Positions 1 through 5,816 of a stretch of 6,128 bases of DNA are shown one piece after another. The stretch is from an uncultured Paracoccaceae bacterium (GTDB lineage Bacteria > Pseudomonadota > Alphaproteobacteria > Rhodobacterales > Rhodobacteraceae). Within the stretch, counting starts at the first letter, position 1; every line of letters begins with the position of its first letter. The position numbers and the translations under genes are program-made. Location: the NCBI GenBank assembly GCA_937900975.1, contig CALCPC010000127.1, positions 1-6,128 on the forward strand. Reading direction: 5' to 3'. The notes beneath the pieces are model-generated. The model saw only the letters and a list, made by a program, of their open reading frames with translations, was not told the origin of the DNA and searched no databases.

Positions 1-170
1 TCGGTCTGAATTGGTGGCAGCTCGACATCGGCGGTCTTTTCATCCGCGCGGCCGAAAAGCTGGGTCTTGTCTGGGACGTCCGGCAGCCGACGCGCAAAAT
101 GATCGAAGAGAAGATGGCCCGCAAGGAACAGGATGAGGCTTATCGCGGTGGCGGGCTTGAGGTCTGGTGA
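1..170 (+). CDS. Membrane fatty-acid (acyl) desaturase, C-terminal fragment
   Basis: Only the last 55 codons are in the window. The reading frame begins at base 3, the gene enters from the left edge, and it ends at TGA 168-170. The tail contains LNWWQLDIGGLFIRAAEKLG followed by VWDVRQP. This matches the conserved C-terminal region of di-iron membrane delta-9-type acyl desaturases, in which a W-x-x-D segment leads into an amphipathic helix ending in GLxWDVRxP. The His-box motifs that bind the two irons lie upstream and cannot be seen. Such enzymes sit in the inner membrane and introduce double (or, in some members, triple) bonds into an acyl chain carried on CoA, ACP or lipid. The ACP gene starts 40 bp downstream on the same strand, so the two are probably co-transcribed and this desaturase may act on the ACP-bound chain. 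The family call rests on the tail alone. Substrate and position of desaturation are unknown. Confidence 0.72.
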   Translation, partial: GLNWWQLDIGGLFIRAAEKLGLVWDVRQPTRKMIEEKMARKEQDEAYRGGGLEVW

Positions 171-197
171 CCTGAGCCGCTGCCGGTAACGACTGGG

Positions 198-206
198 AAA
201 GGTGAG
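198..206 (+). promoter_or_regulatory. Ribosome binding site that sets the ACP start
   Basis: AAAGGTGAG lies 4 nt before ATG 211. The GTG at 202 is inside this Shine-Dalgarno-like element, so it is a poor start even though the frame is open from there. ATG 223 has only a weak purine run before it. Confidence 0.5.
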
Positions 207-210
207 TATT

Positions 211-474
211 ATGGACGGAACGATGACCCAATTCGATCAAATCGAAACTTGGATGACCGAATACATGGCCGACCTTCTGGATATCTCAACGGCAGAGGTC
301 GACCGCACGCAGCCCTTCGACCAACTGGGGCTCGACAGCGCGGCGTCGGTCGCGTTTACCAGCGATCTTGGGCGTTGGTTGAACCTTAAGCTCGACACCA
401 GCCTGATGGTTGAAAACGACACGATCGAGGCCGTCGCGGCCTATATCCGACAGCACTTCGCCGCGCCCGCGTAA
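211..474 (+). CDS. Stand-alone acyl carrier protein
   Basis: This 87-residue protein has normal ACP length and one carrier domain. The motif DQLGLDSAAS carries the phosphopantetheine attachment serine at residue 43 (codon 337-339). It is followed by the usual helix II and III pattern and a C-terminal IEAVAAYIRQHF helix. The serine would be modified by a 4'-phosphopantetheinyl transferase and would carry acyl chains as thioesters in the cytoplasm. The sequence after the serine (AASVAFTSDLGRWL) resembles carrier domains of polyketide or FAAL-linked ACPs more than the housekeeping AcpP (usually DSLDTVELVM). I chose ATG 211 because of the AAAGGTGAG element before it; GTG 202 (90 residues) and ATG 223 (83 residues) are alternatives. 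It lies between a desaturase and a FAAL gene, with gaps of 40 and 48 bp, which suggests it is the acceptor for the FAAL. Confidence 0.9.
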   Translation: MDGTMTQFDQIETWMTEYMADLLDISTAEVDRTQPFDQLGLDSAASVAFTSDLGRWLNLKLDTSLMVENDTIEAVAAYIRQHFAAPA

Positions 475-522
475 CGCGCGACGAGGATACAAGACCGACC
501 CGCAGCGCCGAGGTGCCCCAGA

Positions 523-2274
523 ATGAACGAGCTTCTGCCAAACCTCACCTTGGTTGAGGATCCGGTCGCCAGCCTCCGCACCGTGCCGGAGGTTTTGGCG
601 GCGCGGGCCGAATGGCACCCCGACCGTGTCGCCTTCACCCCGCTTTTGCGTGTCGTGGCGCCGGGCTTGCCTGTTACCTATGGCGCGCTGTACCGGCGCG
701 CCCGCCGCGTCGCGGCCGATCTGCAGGCGCGCGATGCCCCCGGCACGCCGGTGGTCTTGGTCTTTCCCAATACGCCCGATTTCCTGGATGTGTTCCTTGG
801 CACGATCCTTGCCGGCCTGGTCGCTGTGCCCGTCGCCGTTCCGCGCAATGGGCGGGGGATGGAGCGTCTGTTATCGCTGGCCGGGACAGCGCGGGCACCG
901 CTTGCGATTGCGTCGCCCAGCATGCGGCTGCGGCTTGACCGGATGTTGGGGGATGCTGAGGGCGGCCATGGGCTCGACTGGGTTTATGCCGACGAGCTGG
1001 GCCAAACCGACGCCCCAGCGTTCTGAGAGCCGAGCCTCGGCGGTGAGGCCGTGGCGGTTCTGCAGTTCACGTCCGGCTCCACCGGTACGCCAAAGGGCGT
1101 GATGGTGCGGCACGCGAACATCCTGCACAACTGCCAACTCTTGCAGGAGGCGTGCGGATCGGGCGTGGATATGCGCATGGTCTCTTGGCTGCCCTTCTTT
1201 CATGACTGGGGGCTTTTCGGCTGTCTTCTGTTCCCGATCTACACCGGCGGCAGCAGCCATTTTTTGGACCCGGCCGATTTCCTGCGCCGCCCGATGCGGT
1301 GGATCGAGGCGATTGCCCAGACCGAGGCGACGGTCAGCTGCTCGCCCAATTTTGGCTATGAGCTTTGCGCCGCGGCGGTGGAGGATGAGGGGCTGCCGCA
1401 GCTTGACCTGCATGCCTGGTCGATGGCGATGATGGGGGCCGAACCCGTTCGCCCGCAAACGATGGAGCGGTTTGCCCGCGCCTTTGCCCCCGCCGGATTT
1501 TCCGCCGAGGCGCTGTACCCCAGCTACGGACTGGCCGAAAGCACGCTGATCGTGACCGGTGGCGGGCGCCATGCGGCGCCGGTGTCCTTGTCGGTCGACC
1601 GTGCGGCGTTGGAGCGGGGGCAGGTGATCGCCTCCGAGACGGGGTCGAAACGCACGCTGATCGGCGCCGGCCCCGCCTTGCTGGATCAGCGCGTCGCCAT
1701 TGTCGGCCCCGAGACGGGCCTTGCTTTGCCCGACAACCAGGTGGGGGAGGTGTGGGTCGCGGGGCCGAGCGTCGCGCTTGGCTATCTCGACCGGCCCGAG
1801 GAGACGGCAGAGGTCTTCGCAGCGAAGCTGCCCGGCGATCCGACGCCCTGGCTGCGCACCGGCGATCTTGGATTTTTGCGCGACGGCGAGCTTTTCGTCT
1901 GTGGCCGGCTGAAAGACGTGATCATCAAGGCCGGCGCCAATTATTTCGCCGAGGATATCGAGGTGTCCGCCGAAGCGGCGCATCCGGGGTTGCGCCCGGG
2001 CTGCGGCGCGGCCTTCGGGGTCGAGGTGGATGGCACCGAACGGCTGGTCATCGTGCATGAGGTGAATTACGGCCCGAAACCCGATCTCGACGCTGTGGTC
2101 GGTGCGCTGCAGCGCGCTGTGAAGATCGACCACGACGTCTTTGCCGACGCTGTGATCGTCGTGCAGGCCGGGACGCTGGAGAAAACGTCAAGCGGCAAGA
2201 TCCGGCGCCGCCATACCAAGGCGCAGTTTGCCGACGGCGCGCTTGATCCGCTGCACGCCTGGAAAAGCTGGTAG
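523..2274 (+). pseudogene. Fatty acyl-AMP ligase (FAAL), interrupted by an in-frame TGA
   Basis: The whole frame is 583 codons, the usual FAAL length, but codon 168 (1024-1026) is TGA. The flanking open frames are 523-1026 and 1051-2274, both in the same phase. After the stop come the ANL-superfamily motifs: P-loop TSGSTGTPKG (from residue 183), FFHDWGLFG (H227), MMGAEPV, YGLAE (335-339), TGD (446-448), GRLKD (R462) and the C-terminal SSGKIRRR with the adenylation lysine K559. The hinge-region variant KAGANYFAEDIE matches the RGRNHYPQDIE-like segment of FAALs. FAALs turn free fatty acids into acyl-AMP and pass them to an ACP rather than to CoA. The start ATG 523 follows GAGGTG (510-515) at 7 nt. 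The 167-residue N-terminal piece lacks all catalytic motifs. A restart at GTG 1051 would keep them but lose much of the N-terminal domain, and it has a poorly spaced ribosome site. No frame change is needed to restore the protein, so one base substitution or sequencing error explains the break. Confidence 0.88.
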
Positions 2275-2339
2275 GCGGCGCAAAAAAGGCTTGGCTTCCC
2301 GCCGCTGCGGGGACAAGGCTCGGATCCAAGGAGAAAGCC

Positions 2340-3008
2340 ATGGATCTTAATGCCGATTTCGACCGCCCCGCCTTGGTCCGGTTTCAAGAGACCGCGTGGG
2401 TACCCTCCCCCATGCCGGGTGTCGAGCGTAAGATGCTGGACCGGATCGGCGGAGAAGTTGCGCGCGCCACCAGTCTGGTGCGCTTCGCCCCGGGCAGCGC
2501 GTTCTCGCCCCACACCCATGACGGGGGGGAGGAGTTCCTGGTTCTCGATGGCGTTTTCCAGGACGAGCACGGCGATTTCCCGGCGGGATCCTACATTCGC
2601 AATCCGCCGACCTCGCGCCACACGCCGGCGGCGGCCGAGGGCGCCCTGATTTTCGTGAAGCTGCACCAATTCGACCCCGCTGACCGGACCGAATTGCGCG
2701 TCGCCGTCGCGCCGCCGCCGGACGGCACGCAGACGCTGTTCGACGCGCCCGATGAACACGTGGCCATTGCGGCGCTGCGCCCCGGTGGCGCCCTCCGTCT
2801 CGACGTCACGGGCGGGGTGGAGGTCTTTGTGCTTTCCGGCAGTGTAACGGTCGGCGCTGAGACGCTGTCAGGCTGGGATTGGCTGCGCTTGCCACCGGGC
2901 GGGGCGGCGGATGCCGTGGCCGGCGATGCCGGCGCGACGGTCTGGACCAAATCGCGCCATCTTGCGCCGCCGCGGGTGCCCGCGACCGATCTGCTCCACC
3001 GCGCTTAA
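2340..3008 (+). CDS. ChrR-type double cupin protein
   Basis: The protein has 222 residues and no signal peptide or membrane segment, so it is probably cytoplasmic. The first half is a metal-type cupin. It has a FAPGSAFSPHTHDGGEEF core with H58, H60 and E64/E65, then FLVLDGVF, and the second-motif histidine H94 in PTSRHTPA. The second half (about 120-205) looks like a degenerate cupin repeat (GGVEVFVLSGSVTVGAETL, then WLRLPPGG) without the metal ligands. This layout matches the cupin part of the anti-sigma factor ChrR, but the N-terminal zinc-binding sigma-interacting domain of ChrR is absent. It is therefore a stand-alone ChrR-like cupin that probably binds Zn, Fe or Mn; its reaction is unknown. 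The start is firm: AAGGAG (2328-2333) lies 6 nt before ATG. It follows the FAAL by 65 bp with no clear terminator between them, so it may be the last gene of the acyl cassette. Confidence 0.82.
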   Translation: MDLNADFDRPALVRFQETAWVPSPMPGVERKMLDRIGGEVARATSLVRFAPGSAFSPHTHDGGEEFLVLDGVFQDEHGDFPAGSYIRNPPTSRHTPAAAEGALIFVKLHQFDPADRTELRVAVAPPPDGTQTLFDAPDEHVAIAALRPGGALRLDVTGGVEVFVLSGSVTVGAETLSGWDWLRLPPGGAADAVAGDAGATVWTKSRHLAPPRVPATDLLHRA

Positions 3009-3075
3009 GACCGCGCAGGGCCCCCCGCGGGCATGGCATGGCCCAAAAGCGGATCGACCCGCTTTAAGACCGCGC
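3005..3075. repeat. 12-nt direct repeat TTAAGACCGCGC, two copies 59 bp apart
   Basis: Exact copies lie at 3005-3016 and 3064-3075. The first overlaps the cupin stop codon and the second overlaps the right arm of the hairpin at 3046-3065. It could be a local duplication or a binding site pair. I know no factor that matches it. Confidence 0.4.
3045..3066 (+). terminator. Candidate intrinsic terminator after the cupin gene
   Basis: AAAGCGG (3046-3052) pairs exactly with CCGCTTT (3059-3065) around a 6-nt loop, giving a 7-bp stem flanked by A on the left and a short T run on the right, so it could work in either direction. The T run is only three bases, which makes it weak as a Rho-independent terminator. 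A second, imperfect inverted repeat joins GGCCCAAAAGCGG (3040-3052) with CCGTTTTTTGGCC (3082-3094), 11 of 13 matching, and would compete with the first fold. The position, between two gene groups with a gap of 193 bp, fits the end of the upstream unit. I see no convincing promoter in 3095-3201. Confidence 0.42.
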
Positions 3076-3201
3076 GCCACCCGTTTTTTGGCCCGCTGTT
3101 AAACCGGGATTAGCGCGTCTCTGCCATCGTCTTTGCGTGGGTGCCGGGCGCCGGCGCGCGGTCTTGTTGGCCGCTGCCGGCGAAAAGGGGGTAAAGCGAC
3201 G

Positions 3202-4263
3202 ATGGCGGGCGTCATAACCGGGGCAGAGGATGCCCCCGATTTCGCCGTGCGGTACTGGGCTGCGCTGTCGCACGCGCTGGCGGGGGAGCCGCCGGGCTCG
3301 GCGCGCGCCTTGGGCGATCTGGCGGACGCTGCGCGGATCGGGCCGATTGAACTGTCCGCTGTGCATCACGCGGGGCTGGCCGCACAGGCGCCGCCAAATG
3401 CGACCGAACCCGCAGCGCTGCTGCGGGCTGCTGGGCTGTTGTCGGATGTTTTGGCTGCGATGACGCGCGCGCCCGACGCGGACGCCGCCCTCCGCTCGGC
3501 CCTGGCAGAGCGCAAGGCGGAGCTGGCCGATCTTGAGGCGGAGCTTGTGACCCGCGCGGCTTTGGCCCGCCAAGCCGACGGCGACCTGGCCGATCTGACC
3601 TATGCGCTGTCCCACAGCCTGAAATCCCCGGTTAACACCGCGATGATGGCGCTGGCCGATCTAAGGCTGGATCACGGGGATCTTTTGCCCGCGGATGCCG
3701 ACGAGACGCTGGTTGTGGCCGAGACGACGATGGAGCGTATGCGGGCCCTGGTCGATGGGCTGATGCAGCTTGGCCGCACAGCCTCGGCGCCGCACCGCCC
3801 GCGCCCCGTGGCGCTGACGCCGTTGGTGGGGGAGGTTCTGGCGGCCATGGATCCCGCGTTGACCGAAAGCGGCGCGGAGGTCCGGCTGGACACGTTGCCG
3901 ACGCTGCCGGGCGACGCCGAGGCGTTGCGCACGCTGTTTCGCCACTTGATCGACAATGCGCTGCGCTACCGCGCGCGGGACCGGGCGCTGTGCCTGCGCA
4001 TCGGTCCCCACCCCGCCCCCCGCGGCATTGCCACCGAGCGTGTGGCCGCCACCGGGGACGGCATCGCGCCAGAGCATTGCGGGCGCATCTTTGCGCTGTT
4101 CGAACGGCTGCACAGCCATGACATGATCCCGGGATCGGGCATCGGCCTTACGCTTTGCAAACGAATTTCGATGAAACATGGCGGTGGGATCCAGGTCGAC
4201 TCGCGCCCCGGTGTGGGCACCCGATTTGACGTGACACTGTCCCTGCGGAGTGGAGTGGCATGA
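3202..4263 (+). CDS. Sensor histidine kinase with RsbU_N-like N-terminal domain
   Basis: The protein has 353 residues and no membrane segment, so it is a soluble cytoplasmic kinase. Residues about 12-65 (RYWAALSHALAGE ... ELSAVHHAGLAA) resemble the helical N-terminal domain of the RsbU phosphatases, which binds partner-switching proteins. A short coiled-coil linker follows (about 98-130), then the dimerisation/phosphoacceptor domain with YALSHSLKSPVNT (H138). The HATPase domain has an N box HLIDNALRYR (N252), G1 box VAATGDGI, F box RIFALFERLH and G2 box GSGIGL (311-316). The G1 box is odd: the Asp that contacts the adenine is replaced by Ala at 283 (family pattern D-x-G-x-G), and the helix after it reads EHCGRIF where EHRxRIF is common. 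ATP binding may be weak or lost. I chose ATG 3202, preceded by AAAAGGGGG; the frame is open upstream to TTG 3133 but that stretch does not look like protein. The stop overlaps the receiver gene by 4 nt, and the receiver is its likely partner. Confidence 0.85.
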   Translation: MAGVITGAEDAPDFAVRYWAALSHALAGEPPGSARALGDLADAARIGPIELSAVHHAGLAAQAPPNATEPAALLRAAGLLSDVLAAMTRAPDADAALRSALAERKAELADLEAELVTRAALARQADGDLADLTYALSHSLKSPVNTAMMALADLRLDHGDLLPADADETLVVAETTMERMRALVDGLMQLGRTASAPHRPRPVALTPLVGEVLAAMDPALTESGAEVRLDTLPTLPGDAEALRTLFRHLIDNALRYRARDRALCLRIGPHPAPRGIATERVAATGDGIAPEHCGRIFALFERLHSHDMIPGSGIGLTLCKRISMKHGGGIQVDSRPGVGTRFDVTLSLRSGVA

Positions 4264-4691
4264 TGGAAGAAATCCAGCGCGCAATCCTGATCGACGACGA
4301 AAAAATCGACCATCGGCTGTACCGAAAGGTTATGCACCGCTCTGGTCTGGTGCGCGAGTTGGAGTGTTTTGTCTATGCCGACGAAGCGCTCGACCATCTG
4401 CGTCTGAACCGCGATGCCGCGATCGACGTCATTTTCCTCGACATCAATATGCCGCGGATGAACGGGTTTGAGTTTCTCGATGCGCTGAAGGCCGAGATGC
4501 CAGAGCGGTTGGCGATGTCCGCCGTGGTGATGCTGACCACCTCCACCGACCCGATGGATCGCGCCCGCGCGGAGGCGAGCGGTTGTGTTTCGGCCTTTTT
4601 GAATAAGCCGCTGTGTGTCGAGGATGTGCAGCACATCGCCCTTTGCCTGCGCGCACTGTGGCAGCCGGGCAACCTGAAGGCGGCTGTCTGA
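4260..4691 (+). CDS. Single-domain response regulator (Rcp1/CheY-like receiver)
   Basis: This 143-residue protein is a receiver domain without an output domain. The acidic pair is D12/D13 in AILIDDEKIDH, the phosphorylation site is D61 in FLDINMPRMNGFEF, the switch threonine is T93 in VVMLTTSTDP, and the conserved lysine is K116 in FLNKPL. All catalytic residues are present. Long loops and the pattern resemble Rcp1-type receivers, which pair with phytochrome-style kinases, although the neighbouring kinase has no light-sensing domain. It starts inside the kinase stop (ATGA overlap), with two GGAG elements at 4247-4255; ATG 4263 is the alternative start. Translation is thus probably coupled with the kinase. 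Being a single domain, it would act by protein contact or as a phosphate shuttle, for example towards a partner-switch or phosphorelay. The target is not in the window. Confidence 0.9.
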   Translation: MMEEIQRAILIDDEKIDHRLYRKVMHRSGLVRELECFVYADEALDHLRLNRDAAIDVIFLDINMPRMNGFEFLDALKAEMPERLAMSAVVMLTTSTDPMDRARAEASGCVSAFLNKPLCVEDVQHIALCLRALWQPGNLKAAV

Positions 4692-4759
4692 CGCCTGACC
4701 CGACGGCCGCTGGCACCGGGCCCGCGCCCCTGCTACTGCGTTCCTATCCAGAGTCGGTT

Positions 4760-4765
4760 GGGGGA
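4760..4765 (+). promoter_or_regulatory. Ribosome binding site that sets the fusion-protein start
   Basis: GGGGGA lies 7 nt before ATG 4773. It supports that ATG over the in-frame TTG at 4758, which overlaps the element. Starting at 4773 also gives a clean signal peptide. Confidence 0.5.
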
Positions 4766-4772
4766 CTTGCGC

Positions 4773-5807
4773 ATGCGGATCGGCCTTTTGCTGGGCATTT
4801 TTGCCGTGGTGCCGGTGGCGGCGCTGGCGCAGCCGGTCAAACCGGTCAAACTGGTCACCGTGACAGAAGCGCAACCGGTGTTGGAACGAAGCTTTTTTGG
4901 CAAGGTCGTGGCGCGGCAGACCGTCGATCTTGCGTTTCAGGTCGGCGGTCAGATCATCGATCTGCCCGCCATTGAGGGCGAGACGATCCCGGAAGGGGAG
5001 CTGATCGCAGAACTCGACCTCGTGCCGTTTGAATTGGCCGTCGAACAGTCCCGGCTGCAAAATTAACAGTCTGACCTGACCCTGCGCCGGCTGTCGCAAC
5101 TCAGCGGCTCGACCGTGAGCGAGGTTAGCGTCAACGATGCCGAGACGACGGCGGCGCTGTCGGCCATTGCGCTGCGCAATGCGGAAATCTCGCTGCGCGA
5201 TGCATCGCTGCGGGCCCCCTTCGACGCGCTGGTCGCCGCGCGCAATGTCGCCAATTTCTCGACCATCGCCGCTGGAACGCCGATTGTTCGGATCCACGAC
5301 ATGTCCGAGATCCGGATTGAGATCGACGTGCCCGAAATCCTGTTCCAGCGCGCTGGTGCCGACCCCGATGTCGCGCTTTTTGCGCTGTTCCCAGCGCTTG
5401 ACGGTATTTTCCCGCTTGAAGTGCGGGAGTTCAACGCCGAGACCAGCGAGATCGGTCAATCCTATCGGATCACGCTTGGCATGCCGCGCCCCGACAATCT
5501 GGCCATCTTGCCCGGCGCCTCGGTCACGGTGAAGGTTCGACAGCGGGTGGCGGATCGGGGGATCATTGTGCCGGGATCGGCCATCGGTGTCGCGCCCGAT
5601 GGCAGCTATTTCGTCAAGGTTTTTGAGCCCGGCGCCGATGCCGATGGCGGAACCATCCGCACCCAGCCGGTGGACGTAACGCCGGGCGCGCGGGGTGAGT
5701 TCGTCGTGGCCTCTGGCCTTGGCGGGGGCGAAGAGATCGTCGCCGCCGGTGTCCAAAGGCTGCAGGACGGGCAAAGCGTCCGCCGCTTCACCGGGTTTCC
5801 GGACTAG
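4773..5807 (+). pseudogene. RND efflux membrane fusion (periplasmic adaptor) protein, interrupted by an in-frame TAA
   Basis: The full frame is 344 codons, normal for a short RND adaptor of the HlyD/AcrA family, but codon 98 (5064-5066) is TAA. The N-terminus MRIGLLLGIFAVVPVAALAQ is a signal peptide with a probable cut after ALA. Next is the first half of the lipoyl domain (FQVGGQI, then GETIPEGELIAELD) and the start of the helical hairpin (LAVEQSRLQN). The stop falls there. In the same frame the hairpin continues (QSDLTLRRLSQLSG ... NDAETTAALSAIALRNAEI), followed by the second lipoyl half (LRAPFDALVAARNV), the beta-barrel (VRIHDMSEIRIEIDVPE) and the membrane-proximal domain with LPGASVTVKV and GGGEEIVAAGVQRLQDGQ. 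Such proteins join the RND pump to the outer-membrane channel. The 97-residue N-terminal piece cannot do this, and the second part would lack a signal peptide. One substitution (for example from CAA, GAA or AAA) explains the break. The RND gene follows after 9 bp. Confidence 0.88.
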
Positions 5808-5816
5808 GCCGCGCCG

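Noticed and set aside
202..210. GTG 202 as start of the ACP
   Set aside because: It lies inside the AAAGGTGAG element that serves ATG 211, and the added residues are not part of the carrier fold.
1024..1042. Selenocysteine at the TGA, with a small hairpin (GCCG/CGGC, loop 1033-1037) just after it
   Set aside because: The stem begins 3 nt after the stop and has only 4 bp, unlike bacterial SECIS elements. The position is a variable linker before the P-loop, where FAALs have no conserved Cys.
871..2133. Minus-strand open frame of 420 codons opposite the FAAL
   Set aside because: It is a shadow of the FAAL frame: no motif, biased composition, and no ribosome site or own intergenic space.
4717..4724. 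CGGGCCCG palindrome between receiver and adaptor genes as terminator
   Set aside because: It is too short, has no loop or T run, and such palindromes are frequent in GC-rich spacers.
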